DNA of 64,000 bases from Brugia malayi (GCF_000002995.4 NW_025062479.1:7555721-7619720); one strand, 5' to 3'; shown: positions 51,946 through 64,000, counted from the stretch's first letter. The notes: generated by a model from the letters alone, not told the origin. Program-made: numbers and translations.

Positions 51946-54185
51946 CTAAGCGGGAAGCTCCAGATTTTTGTATCCTCGAATCACTAAATAAAATAAACAA
52001 GTTAAATATACTGAAAACCGAAATGTACGATGAAAATTCACAGTGAAATTTCCGAAAACGTAACAGATAAGGGATAAAAAGAAAAGAAGAAACGGAACAA
52101 ATTAAAACTACGTCTAGTAAAAAAAAAATCGAAAAAGATTTGTCAAAAAAGCTAACTTTAAAATATTACCTCGTGTAACATACAGATAGAAAAAATCGAC
52201 GTAAAGTACAGTTTGTACAACACCAGCAACAGTTGCAATAGGATCGAAAAATTCTTCAGTGTAATAACGATATATCCAGTTCAAGATATATAAAGCGCGA
52301 TATGTCCCCAATGCAAATAAATAATGAGCAGTAATTGTTTCCGCACTCCCAGTACGTGAAAGCATGAATAACTGAGGCATAATGGCAACTGCTTCCAAAT
52401 ATATGGAGAATGACCAGGCAATCTAGTTAACAAAAATTAGTAATAATAAAAAATAAAACACGACAATTATAAAACCATTTGGCTACATACTGCAACAAAA
52501 TCCGATTCACCATTATCGAACGGTATATCGCTGGCATACCGTTCATTACAAATTATAATCTAAATACCTAGTGATATTTTGAGGGAAAACTTCACCAAGG
52601 AATGATGATGACACGCAGTGCTTACTACTATTTTTTGGAAGTGTAATTGATAAAACCTACAAAGATTACTTTTTTGGCTTTACTATTTTGATTACAATGG
52701 TTTTATTACTAGTAATCATTGTATTTCTTGGTTTCAACTGATACCGCATATATCTCAATTTCATCCTATTCAAGCTGAGAATATTCCTAATAATTCGCCA
52801 AAAATTATTAGTTCTTTGGCCCAGTGCCCCCTCTCTGCAACCCTAAAATTAGATCTAATTAGTAAGGAAAGTTTCGAAATTAAGCTTAATCTCAAGAAAC
52901 TAATAAATGCTATCCAAAATAAATTCAAAACTGCTGCATGAAAAACAGGTGCAACTCTGAAATACATTTTCTAAAACATCAAGAAAACACAATTCACCTC
53001 CATAAATGAAAACTGATGGTTGATGAGAAAAGCAAGTATTGCTGCAGGAATAACCAAGAATTCAATCCGAAATGTATCGTGACTCCTGAAATGAGGTAAA
53101 AAAATATTTTGAATTAAATTACGGAGACAAAATCTGAGCAAAATTCTTAAATGATTAGAAGCAAAGCAAACACCTAATAAAAAAAGAGAACAAAAAATCA
53201 CATCTTCCGGAACAACATTATGGAAACTTGTTAGACTTTTCATTCACAAATAAGACATCACTGAATTCAACAATATTCAATTAAAATTACAGGATTTTTC
53301 TCAAAGAAAAAAAATCTTACCGGTCATAAGTCGCTCTGAACTTGAAAAACATCAGATAGACTGTTCCATATGAAGATACAAGGAAAAAGATCTGAAAACA
53401 TGCAACCTGCCGGCAAACGATTTTGACAATCTTACTGATGATAATCAGAAATAAAAAAATAAAGAAAAATGCTTTAGAACGAAACAGAGTTAGTAAAAAA
53501 AATTGATATAACGAGTGAAAAGAAATAATAAAAATAAGAAAGACATCTGCTTATTAATATAAATTGCCCCTTCACACCATACATTTATTATTAATGCACT
53601 GTTTCATGGGAAAGTTGAGTCGCAATTTCATATAATGCACCTACATCAATGGACTTCTACAATCTCGACCTATGCGAGTTCTGCTATAGTGTACAAGTAA
53701 AAAAAGAATTATATAGTCGCTATCGATTCTTTATAATGGATCTGTCCATCTCTAACTATTAGCTAAGACTTCACCAATCATTTAAAAAATAGATATTATC
53801 CATTATTTAGTCATAATAATTTACTAACAATTCTAATACATTTGAATGCAAAATGTACTGCCAATAATCAAACCTGCATACCTTCATAATAGTATTATAT
53901 GATGAAATGAAATGGAAGAGATCTAAATAACGCGATGTGAAAACGAATGCAAATAAAAGCTGTGATTTTCCAGAAAGTCCTGAAATTATCTTATTCCTTT
54001 TGATGCACAGCAACACCAAAAGTATATAGGACCTTGATAAAGTTTTCGATTACATTAAAAATTTCTCACTTACAAAGTTATTAAATTTACAAACCTGCAC
54101 AAGAACGTGTTTTCCATATTTTTACAATCATTATTAGAATAGCAATAAGATGAGAAGAATCACCCGCAAAACGAAATATATTCAT
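51946..54185 (-). CDS. erd-2: ERD-2, KDEL receptor (ER lumen protein-retaining receptor)
   Basis: A seven-helix Golgi membrane receptor that captures escaped ER proteins bearing a C-terminal KDEL/HDEL signal and returns them by COPI vesicles. Six exons join in phase: 54185-54095, 53979-53882, 53391-53321, 53085-52998, 52422-52170 and 51983-51946, giving 212 residues, as in human. It starts [17 protein letters not shown]. Ligand and pH-sensing residues of the family are present: Arg5, His12, Arg47 and Asp50 (SRYLDLF), and Glu126 ([15 protein letters not shown]; human numbering 127). The helix [20 protein letters not shown] and the [11 protein letters not shown] end are highly conserved. The last exon is only 38 bases and codes the cytosolic tail [12 protein letters not shown], with the family's closing L-P-A. 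The tail has YK where vertebrate receptors have KK. Confidence 0.95.
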
Positions 54186-56963
54186 TTTAGTCAGATAATA
54201 AAATCTGTTATATGGGATGTGAGACTCTCTGCACAAGTTATCTATCGACACCCTGCTTTACAACTGACAATTGCGATTCCTAATTTATAGAAAAGTGTCA
54301 ATCAATAATTCAAACATAACAGTAATTTTCTAAAGCGCTGTGATTACACCGGAATAATAACATATGTGTTCCGGAATACACTAAAAATGAAAGAATTAAA
54401 AAACCTAAACAGAATAAATGATCAATGGATGTTTGTGTGTTACTTAACACTCCACAGAAAGAAATAGTACTGGCAAAGACATTCATCCTATCTGAACGAA
54501 CAAGACATCTAAAAGAAGCAATTATTTTTACCTCACGAAACAAAACGACAACAACACAACATCTCATAGTCCAAAACACTCAACAACAGTCCAATCAAAT
54601 CTCCAAATTATACCGAGGAACGAATGAAAAATTTAAATCCCGATAAATTAAAGGAAACATAGTGAAGGGGAGACATTGTGACTGCATTTCCAGATTATCT
54701 AGATTACCTATCTTAGCTCGTCGATACAGCAGTCTGTCGGAATGACGGTGGTTTAAAGTTCCTAAAAATATTTTAAATCTTAAAATAAAAAAAAACGTCG
54801 ATTTTAAAACGAAGCGTTAACGATATACGGAAGTGTCAGAAAGTGAAATTTTTATATATTATATATAATAAGTCATCGAAAAAATTTTTTATATAATATT
54901 ATATATAATAATTCATCGAAAAAAAAGGCTTCAGCAAAGGTAACACACGGCTTTCTTTCACTTTTTTTTGATAAATCCAAGTTTAAATACAAACTAAACT
55001 CCAATCAATTTTCAAACCGCAAACTGAATTTCTCATTTCTGAATGATTATAAATCATCTTAAGACAAATCTCCAATTTTAACATAACAAATATAAGTCCA
55101 TGGATTTTACCAACCATACAATAAGTATAGCAGCGAAAAAAAATGCATAATACTCCCGTAACTAACACGATAAGCGCCACGCAACATAGAAGACAACGGT
55201 CACATTGCAACAACAGCGGGAGGGATACCAAGTTGGTCAAGGGTGCAATTACAAACCAATCCACCGACACCACTGGGATTCGTCATTGACTCAAGGTGAC
55301 GATTACATACTCCTTTTCACTTTAAGTCAATGTTTCCGACTCTTTTTTATGTATACATATAGCTCATTTTTAAGTTTTATGTAGCCTATTTAAAAAAAAA
55401 AAAATTATAAAATTTGAGGGCTACCAATCGACAAATCTTTCCAAGCATTATGTTCCATTGCTGAAACTTGTGATTATTATTTTAAGACAATAAATATAAT
55501 GAAATAAACGGTATGATTCATATGGCTATTTAGATTCCACCAGGAATTATAAAAAACAAAAATAAACCATAAAGTGACAATTTACACAGAAGACTGTGCA
55601 ATAGTTTATCAGCAACAGAAATCTGTATTTTTGAAATTTCAAAGGTAAACAGAGCTGTATCTAGTGTACGGGTAAGTAGGGATGCATATAACCATGTTTT
55701 GACAATAACTATGAAAATAATGTTCCTAAACTGTAAAAATTCAGGATAGTCATGGAAACACTAAGGAAAATGTAGTTGATGACACACATTCTGTTGCATG
55801 TGTCATAAAATGCTATTTCAGATGTCATATGATTTTTTATATTTATAAAAGCTGGAGACCAAATATCTGCAAAAATATTATGGATTATCTGTGTTTGGTC
55901 AAGAATGGAAGTACATATGGTATTGACTTGAAGCGTCGTTTTCTGTGCCGGTTCATACACAGAAAAATTCTTTCAATTCTCGTTTGGTATGTATGAGTTA
56001 AATGAGTTATGGAAAACTAAAACAGGTGAACATTCGTAAACTGAAAACAGAAAAGAGAATAATGTTTTGGAAAAACATGTGGTAAGCTATGAAATCTAAT
56101 TCGTTGAAGTTAATTTCAGTACTGATTAACAATTGGGTTTAATGTCTATAGAAATTAAAGCAAATCCATTTTTTCTTATACAATGCTATCCCTAGAAAGC
56201 AATAATTACATCAATCTGAAGAGTTGATCGATTTTCTTCCATGTTTTTCGTTATGTTATACATTCATAATCGTTGAAATCAAATTCCGGAATAAGTTGTA
56301 TTTTAAAATCGACAGTGTTTTAATGAAAATACTCTCCCTGTGCTTACACTTATTGTGTCTCACCACTCTATTTATACTAAGTTCTCACAAAAAATCTTAA
56401 CCTCAAAAATCGTCTTTTTTGGATTGAATGGTCAGTAATTTCTTGTCACTAGTATTTCTTCACTCGCCCCATCTAAAGTATGTTTGTTTTAGTTTAACTG
56501 AAATTCTGCTTACTTGGTCTGAACTGTATCAGAAATATATATTGCACGGATAGATAACAAAGCAATAACTACTTAAAAGTTCTTTTTAGTATTCACTAAA
56601 GTTAAATGCCTGAACTGAAAGTAGCTCTAATACATACATTCCCCAATATATATATAAAAGATATTTAATTTAAATCCATTGTCAAAGTTTAGATATTTGT
56701 TCGAAGATGACGTATAATAGTATTCCTTAGCACTGTGACAGGAAAGTGATAATGATTGTTGGGTATATTTTGAAATTGCGCGCGAGAATATAGGTCTTAG
56801 AACGAGTGTTGTTTGGTGAAGCGCCAAGCTGTCAGCTGATTTTTCAGTATACTCTGGAAGGCTTATGTGAGTGTGTATCTTTGCTGGAGGGAAGGGCGCG
56901 TTGTGTTTTGTTTACATTTTTCTCCAAATTCTATGAATATAATCCCTTCCATGGATGGTGGCC
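54186..56963. other. Divergent intergenic region, erd-2 (-) and unkempt (+)
   Basis: No gene is supported. A tandem AT-rich duplication lies at 54851-54926. A stretch at 55090-55290 on the minus strand is open with hydrophobic content in more than one frame, but I found no partner exons or family. An acceptor-like TTTTTCAG at 56840-56847 precedes the unkempt ATG by about 116 bases. Confidence 0.4.
54851..54926. repeat. Tandem duplication of about 40 bases, AT-rich
   Basis: TTATATATTATATATAATAA then TCATCGAAAAAA occurs twice in a row with small changes. It lies about 0.7 kb upstream of the erd-2 start. Confidence 0.8.
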
Positions 56964-59900
56964 ATGGATGTTGTCCGCCCAACACTTAACGGCTCCGAGA
57001 AACCGAATCACTTACAGTAAGCACTTTCCGTTCTATAGTTCATGAACTTTTCTTCCCCTTCATTGTATTCTCCAGTTCTTCAATTTTTGTTCTTTTAAAA
57101 CATAATGGTTTTGACTTTCCTAATATTATCTTTAATTTATAGTTGTCTCTTAATTATCGTTTAGTCAATCTTTCTTACCTTATCTTACTTGATTTGACGT
57201 AATTTGAGCGTAATTTGCGGAGTATAAAAGCACTATGGATTTCCATGCTCTTACCGATTGGACAGCATGTAACAAATAAATGTTACCGAATGTTGCCCTA
57301 GCTATAGGAAATTGTCTTTTACCATAAGCTGTCGTTGAATGACTCTATTTTTGTTTTTAGTTATCTCCGTGATTTTCGAGTAGAAGCATGTCCGCAGTTT
57401 AAACAGCACCAGTGCCAACAGCATCGCCCATATACTTGTTTTAACTGGCATTTTGCTAATCAGCGAAGACGTCGTCCTGTAAGACGATCGGATGGTACTT
57501 TTAACTACTCGGCCGATGTGTACTGTGATAAATACGACGAAAATACTGGTATATGCCCGGATGGAGATAGGTGCATTTAAGAAATTTCAGTAAAATGTAA
57601 TTTATTTGAACCTCGATTGAAGTTCGTGGATTGTTGATACTTGAAAAATACCGAGTAAGACAATTAATGTGAAGTCTTTATATATTACTTGAACCGTTTT
57701 TGTTTACAGTTGTAATTTTTTACACCGCGTAGCGGGAGATGTAGAACGCAAATATCACTTGCGATATTATAAAACAGCTATGTGTGTACATCCAACAGAT
57801 GCACGTGGTATTTGCGCCAAAAACGGTCCTCACTGTGCGTTTGCGCATAGTGTTCAGGATCTTCGACAAGCCGTGCACGATTCTCAGGAAAGTCAGAATG
57901 GCGCCTTATTAGATCCAGAAAATCGCGAAAGAACTAGTTTTGTTGTGGAAGACCCTCTTTGGCATGGTAATGTACTTGGATTCTGAATTATAAACATTTT
58001 ACATGCTTTTTTCTTTTCTTTTCTCGATGTCTTATTTTAAAATCACAATGGTTTCATTCATTAAAGTGGAGTGTTTACAGACCAAGTTCATGTTTTGTCA
58101 TGCTATAAAACCGAACAGTGCAAAAAACCAGCTCGCCTTTGCCGTCAAGGCTATGCATGTCCATTTTACCACAACTCGAAAGATCGTCGAAGACCACCAG
58201 CTGTGCATAAGTATCGGTGAGATTCTGCACATTTTAAGACAAGAGAAAATTGCTGGATTGCTGTTTTATTTCTATTTTATCTCAAATTCTGTTAAGATCA
58301 ACTCCATGTCCGACAGCGAAGTCAGCAGATGAATGGTTAGAACCAGAACAATGTGAGAATGGTGACGACTGTGGATACTGTCATACAAGGACCGAACAAC
58401 AGTTCCATCCTGAAATATATAAGTCAACGAAATGTAATGATATGCTTGATCACGGTTATTGCCCACGTGCCGTGTTTTGCGCATTTGCGCACCACGATTC
58501 CGAGTTGCATGTACAACGTGCCCCATATTATCGGTCAAGTAACAATCCAGATGCACCCATGCCGCTGAAACAGAGTAGCAGCTCTACTAGTTCAGGGAAC
58601 GCAGAATCTGCAGCTTCTCCTACGATCCGACCAGGTTGGAGTAATGTGATTTTCGCTCTTAAAGAAGTTTGATTTGTTTCCTTCGTTTAATTAAAACTTT
58701 TACCAATGATCATTTCAGAAAATCATGGGATGCAAACAACAACATCAGCTGCAACACCTACCTATTCAGTAAGGACTTCCTATTGTGGTATATTTTCCCT
58801 GTTCTGATAAGGAATGACAACAAATCAAAATGAGATTACAGGCAGTTTTGAAGCAGAGGCAAACACCAGGAAAAAGTGTTTCATCAGGTGGTAGCGACGA
58901 GGGGTCTCAAAGCAGTTATCCGAAAGCTCCAGGCTTTGAACGTGTTCAAATTTCGGCAAGTCTTAATTCTAACTTCCTAGTCTTTGAATTGTATATGGTA
59001 GCCTATATCCGTCATTTCTCACTGATCTAATCTGTTTGTACCGGATTACTTTTACTTCGTTTTTTTTTTAGCCGCAATGCGTAGCGGATAGCGCTATTGG
59101 TCGCATACGAACTTCTTCATTAAATATGGGGCAGTTAGATTTAGGTAAATTTACTTTCCAATATTAATGTTAATTGTAGTCCTGGTTAGTACTGTTTGGC
59201 TTTCTAAAGTTCACTATATCGGATAGGGTTCAGTTTTCGGCATTCATGGAATACAAGTTCATATTACAGTTAATGACTGGTATTGTAAATAATTATCAGG
59301 TTGTTTGGATGAAGTAAAGAAGTTTTTTAAGGATATTCAGTAACAAGTGCTAACGAAGCTTTAGTGTCATCGTTGCCCACTTTTTCGTCGTTGAATGCTA
59401 TTGCTCGTTCCACATCAGATGCACCAATGCGCACATTGCCTGCAGCGATTGATGAACTTTCTTTGGATGAACTGTCTGGCAATGCACTTTCTCCTATATC
59501 CGAACAAAAGGAACACAAATTTTTGTCTGATTTTTTCACCAGTCCGCGTAAGCTTTGCTTTTTTTCTGAGTGTTACTTTTTCGTTAGGAATCTTTGAACT
59601 GCTATGGTATCAGTGTTGCCTTCGTTACCAAAACAATCTGAGCATAAAGAAAGTCGTACACTGTGCCCTCGATGATAAAATAATTCAGCCATAAATTTGC
59701 ATATGAGTGCTTTAGATTTGTTGAAAACAATGCCTGAAAAATAGCCTTCTGTCTTATTTCCTGCACTCCAATTTTTGATTACTCAAAATAAATTTAGTGG
59801 ACGAGATGGACTGTATTTAGTGTAAAGCATGATATTAGACGTTTTATGAAAATAAGATTTCGAAAGTGTTGTTAGGACAGGAATAGAAGTAGCAGAACGA

Positions 59901-61252
59901 TGCAAATCCCCAATTCGAACTCTTTCTTTTTTCAGCTATGACATCTTCTTCACCAATGCAAATCCCCAATTCGAACTCTCCATTTGGCTCTCCACCGTTA
60001 GCTTCCCTTGGCGAGTCACTGTTTCAGCAGAATAAAAGGACTATCGATTTACCTTCAGCTACTACACAGTTGAAGGGGTTAATGGGATTACCAGGAACGC
60101 TGAATTCAGGTATGTTTTCCCTGTTTTGTGCTATTCATGTACATCCATATCATTTTGTACATTAAGCATCGAACACGTTGATAATTTTAAAATAGTTCTT
60201 TTCTAATAAAGAAATAAGGACAAACTTTGCTTTTTTTTTTTTAATTTTCGTCAACGTTCACAGACTTGTGTTATGAAAAACCAATGTCTCCTATGTATTA
60301 AAATTATTTATCTGTTATCTAAGGGAATCTTGGTAGTATTTTCATTAGTTTTTAAAAACATTCTATAGATGCCTGCTTTCTCTGGTTATTGTGATTGATT
60401 GAGTACGTTAATGAAGACTGTGTGGGAACAACAAAAATCGGTTTGGTTGATCTTTCTAGATCTTTTGAAAACGGATTTATCCATACCGCAACACGAAATG
60501 AGCAAAGAGGAGTTACAAAAAGAATTAAAGAGGAAAAGTGAGGAGCTCGTTGCCCATCATCAGAAATTAACTGCATGGGAAGAAGGTCTGAAACAAGCAC
60601 GTCAGGCTTGCGAAGCATGGAAAAAAGATGCTGAATATTATCGTTGTGTTGCGGAGCAAGCAGAAGTTGACAAGTCAAAAGCGTTATATGAACGGGATCA
60701 GGTTGTTGTTGCACCGATTTGAAATTTAAATTTCTGATTTTAACTGCACTGTATTTTGATATTCTTGCTATTTGTTGACTGGTGAGTTCATTATAACTGA
60801 TTTTCTTTTTGGTAAATATATTTTTATAGGCACTGTTACAACTTGATTTGCTCAAGCGTGAATTGCGAATAAATACAGCAGTTCGACCGCCGTCACCGAT
60901 AGATTCTTTACAAAATTTCTCATCTCTAGGATCATTCAATTTGTTTGTACCGGTGAGTTCCACTTTAAATGTAATGTTCTTATTTTTTAACCGACTTTTG
61001 ACACACCGGAAAATGGTCCTTCTGTTGTTTATTTAATGTTGGACCTCTCTTAATTCATTTCGTGATCTCTGGTATTTCCAGTGGCATCACTGGAATTCCG
61101 TGTTACCTTCCAATCTAATTATGGAATTTGTATTACTTTTGTAGATTGAAACCGATGTTCAGAACGAAAGCGGTGGTCCGGTATGCGCACGTTGTGGGCG
61201 CGAAAAAAGGGCCGACTCTAGGAATCCTTCTTGCCGCCTTTGCTGTAGTTGA
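56964..61252 (+). CDS. unk: Unkempt homologue, CCCH zinc-finger RNA-binding protein
   Basis: Unkempt binds mRNAs through clustered CCCH fingers and represses translation. Exons: 56964-57016, 57361-57570, 57710-57966, 58081-58216, 58297-58634, 58719-58768, 58842 to about 58950 (end uncertain), 59072-59144, 59341-59547, 59936-60109, 60460-60701, 60830-60952 and 61145-61252. Diagnostic stretches are YLRDFRVEACPQF, HRPYTCFNWHFANQRRRR, GTFNYSADVYCDKYDE, RYHLRYYKT-like KYHLRYYKTAMC, CYKTEQCKKPARLCRQGYAC, CHTRTEQQFHPEIYKSTKCN and CPRAVFCAFAH; these are the Unkempt CCCH cluster in order. Later come KAPGFER, a low-complexity Ser/Pro region and a coiled coil (WEEGLKQARQACEAWKKDAE). The last exon ends PVCARCGREKRADS, then CRLCCS and stop. 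This is only half of the C-terminal RING seen in vertebrate UNK. The start gives EKPNHLHYLRDF, aligning with human EKPPHYTYLKEF. Confidence 0.92.
59900..59979 (+). repeat. 24-base exact direct repeat, intron copy and exon copy
   Basis: The 24 bases starting ATGCAAATCCCCAATTCGAA occur at 59900-59923 in the intron and again at 59956-59979 inside the next exon of unkempt, offset 56 bases, with the 3' splice site at 59935 between them. Confidence 0.97.
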
Positions 61253-62921
61253 TTTTCAACAGAATTTCCGTATATGTAACCATAGGAAAATAATCTTTTT
61301 TTTAAAACGTCTTTTACACTTTCCCTTCCTGCCCCCTTCTTGACTAAGTAAATACATTTAAAGTTTTAGCTTTTCTGTGAACTTGCGCGGTGCTTTTTTT
61401 CCTTATTTTCGTGTAAGCAGTTCTTTTTTCCTTTTGATTTTTTCTTAACTTGTTCATTTGTTCCCAACTTTATTTTCAAAAAGGTGTTTTACTTCTGTGA
61501 AAAGCTTTATTGTACATAAGTTTCTCCAGTAGGGTATTTATCATCCATCATTCGCTTTGTAATGCGGCGGTCAAGATTTAATCTCACTTCAGTCAAATCC
61601 GATAATTTCTTTGGTCAAACAGGATTTCGTGTAGTGCCGCCGTCTTTGAAATCGGAAAATACAAAAGAGCGGAAAACATGTAGATTCACTAAATTAACTA
61701 GGGCAGAATTATGAGGCAGTCAGTGTTATCTATCTATTCACTCATTTTCAAGACTGGTTCTTAAGGTAATGGTTACAAATAGATTTACTAAATTACGGTG
61801 TCCTAAAATCCAATGAATCAGGAGATGTAATTAAAAATTACATGCCATCAAATGTTTTGGAGTGGGGCAGGAGCAGAGGGGTCTTAACAGTTTTAGATTT
61901 AAATCTAGGTTTTTGCCTGTTACAACTGATTGATATGTCCTTTTCATGTATAGAAATATGTGATTGTTCGGATTTCGGATATTTGTTACTTAAAATAAAC
62001 CGTCGTTTTGTGAGTATATGCAGTTTCCAGCTTCATGAACTTCGAACGCAGTCAACCCCTTTCGCGTCATTTCCACTGTTAGATGCAAGTCAAGATATCA
62101 CTGAAACCGGATCGTTCATCGGCGAATTCAGTTTTACTCTGCTTTAGGTGTATAAGAGTTTCTACAGTGCGTTCAGAAGAATAGAATACGAAGAGCGTGA
62201 GAATGCTTAGGAGCAAATCCTAGGATCCTTGGGAAGTTTCACCTGCTCCCCAAGGATCGTGTAAATCTCTACGTTTTTTGTATATTGATCGCGCTTCTGG
62301 TTTCCATAGTGCTTGGTTAAATATCATGAATATTTGCCAAATATCCATATACATTTGTGATAAGACCAATCGGAAGCAATAGGGCGATCAGGAGGAATGT
62401 TGGGGATACGTAAAGCCGAGCAATTTTGCTCGCACAAAATTATCCGTTAATTCCAGATTAATTAGCTGGAGGAAAAAGCTAAAGGTTTCCTACATGACTT
62501 CTGGTAAAATTATGCATAAATTTAAACAGAAGTACTAGTTACATAAATAATAGAGGTCAAAAAACAACAGTTCAAGTTGCTCCAATATACACAACAAAAA
62601 GTCGCACCAGCGGCGATTAAGAAAGAAAATTACGGTACGCAAGTTAGCTGTTGTTTTTCGTAATGTCATCGTGATAATATTCCGTGAAATCAGAGATTCA
62701 GAAGACAATATTTCAAGCGTGTGTCGCAGAATGCGTGGGAAACTGGTTTCTCGACGTTCTGCAACAAAGTTCCAAATTTATAATCTAACTCTAAGACCTA
62801 TTTAACTGCAAGAAACACAATATTGACTTCTTGCATGACTTACATGAATTTTAATTAAAAGAATAGGAATTTTCTTAATACTGTATAAGAACATAGCTCG
62901 TTAAAAAAAAAGTGGTACCAG
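61253..62921. other. Convergent intergenic region after unkempt
   Basis: This contains the unkempt 3'UTR. A short hairpin with a 10-bp perfect stem (GATCCTTGGG) lies at 62224-62258. The open frame 61842-62147 (+) shows no domain and no splice partners, so no further gene is called. Confidence 0.45.
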
Positions 62922-64000
62922 CTAATGCTCCTCTTTTGACTTTTTTTCGCTCTGAGTCACAAACCAACTGAGTCCAATTATTGCAATGAATGAAAAACCC
63001 AGCTGCTCAATACATGTAGACGGTTGGGTGAGGAAGGTATACATTAAAACAGCTACAGAAATGTAATGCTGCAAGTGTGAACAGACGTAACAGACAAGAA
63101 ACAATTTAATAAACCACAAAGTTGGTTTCTAGAAAGAATCAACTTTAATTTTCAAAAAGATTTGATTATAACATGATATGTAATAGTAGAAAATAGTAAA
63201 AAAAGAATATCAAATCCATACTACTTCTGAAGGATGATTAGAAATCATAAACAATACACCAAGATGAACCTATTAAGATTCAGTCTTCAGTTTTTTTGAT
63301 GCGACAAAAATTAAAAAAAACAACACAAAATTTAGTTGAAAAAAAATAATGACTTCAGACCACATCAACAAAAACTCACTAATAATTCTAGAATAGTTAA
63401 CATGGTCGCTCGTAATTCTATAAATCTTGACTCTTTTAGAAAAAGCAGAAACCCAATGTGGAGATGAATGTAGCTATTTCATCTACATCAAAAGTAATGA
63501 ATATAAATCAAAAGAAACAAATAACACTGAAACAAACAACACAATTTAGAGAAAAAATCAGTCTATTCAATATCGCCGTGCATTTTTATGAAGGAATAAA
63601 ATTAATGAAACATACTGCTTTGAAGAAGTGGATTTTGCCCACCGAAAGTCGAATAAGCTTCAAGAAAGCCATCCAGTATGCTGGCACACGAGCTGGATCT
63701 TCATAAACAGCAAATAAACCATATCTAATTATATTCCATAGTGAACAGACACCAAATGGAGTATAAACCAAAATTGCATAAAAATGGAAAATAACCAATA
63801 TAACTGGTTGCGAGAAACTAGAAAGACTAACAGTCTTTAAAGAAATCGCTGTCTTCAGAAGTTGCTGAAAAGGAAACAAATAAATTTTCAAATAAAAATT
63901 TTCCAGTCAATATTAAAAGTTGAGGAAATTTAAAATGAGTGGAAATAAAAGTGTTGTTTTTTTTACTACTTACAACGATTCTAAAAGGACTGGTGCTGTG
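62922..64000 (-). CDS. Unidentified multi-pass membrane protein, C-terminal part (partial)
   Basis: Three consecutive exon pieces join in phase: one ending at 63974 (continuing off the right edge), 63864-63643 and 63068-62922, the last with the stop. The visible protein has at least four hydrophobic segments, including PVILVIFHFYAILVYTPFGV, HYISVAVLMYTFL and GFSFIAIIGLSWFV. Between the second and third lies a loop with YEDPARVPAYWMAFLKLIRL. The C-terminus is charged, SEKKSKEEH; it is lysine-rich but not a strict KKxx signal. The arrangement resembles the C-terminal membrane region of lipid-modifying enzymes such as alkylglycerol monooxygenase, but I cannot confirm a family and give no symbol. 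The donor after LIRLS is GTGGGC, which is weak. The N-terminal and any catalytic part are outside the window. Confidence 0.6.

Noticed and set aside
55090..55290. Minus-strand open frames with hydrophobic stretches upstream of erd-2
   Set aside because: Hydrophobic content appears in more than one frame, no partner exon joins in phase and no family is recognisable. It is kept only as a note.
60399..60459. Extension of the unkempt coiled-coil exon upstream (MKTVWEQQKSVW)
   Set aside because: No acceptor upstream keeps the phase left by the previous exon; the acceptor at 60459 does.

Overview
This window is nuclear DNA from a nematode, most likely a parasitic spirurid/filarial-type worm. It is strongly AT-rich. 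Its genes are split into many short exons with typical GT...TTTCAG introns, and several start codons lie only a few bases after a strong 3' splice site, the arrangement expected where mRNAs receive a trans-spliced leader. Several products are typically nematode or metazoan: a seven-zinc-finger MEP-1, a three-LIM plus villin-headpiece UNC-115, Unkempt, and ERD-2. No bacterial, viral or CRISPR-like content was seen. I assigned the species group from gene content and composition, not from a database search.

Layout, left to right. 1-532 (-): 5' part of a U1A/U2B''/SNF spliceosomal RRM protein whose 3' end is off the left edge. 3.9-10.1 kb (-): mep-1, about 17 exons, rebuilt in phase throughout. 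14.8-18.2 kb (+): an ADA3/TADA3 histone-acetyltransferase adaptor. 18.2-35.0 kb: a gene-poor stretch of about 17 kb containing the decayed pol of a BEL/Pao LTR retrotransposon (-) and two strong inverted repeats. 35.0-36.7 kb (+): a small secreted/membrane-anchored cysteine-rich protein of the three-finger (Ly6/activin-receptor-like) type. 38.2-41.6 kb (-): PTRHD1 and a low-molecular-weight protein tyrosine phosphatase in tandem. 42.9-47.9 kb (+): unc-115/abLIM, divergent from the phosphatase. 51.9-54.2 kb (-): erd-2, the KDEL receptor. 57.0-61.3 kb (+): unkempt, a CCCH RNA-binding protein with a reduced C-terminal zinc motif. 62.9-64.0 kb (-): the C-terminal end of an unidentified multi-pass membrane protein that continues off the right edge.

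The genes do not form one pathway. They are mostly conserved housekeeping or developmental genes: splicing, chromatin repression and activation, actin, secretory retrieval, and translational control. I found no convincing new multi-gene system. The most useful leads are the two exon-to-intron microduplications beside 3' splice sites (phosphatase and unkempt), the reduced RING of unkempt, the three-finger protein, a 40-bp perfect palindrome, and the series of splice acceptors placed right at start codons. Exon boundaries were inferred by reading phase and splice consensus, without transcripts. Boundaries known to be ambiguous are flagged.
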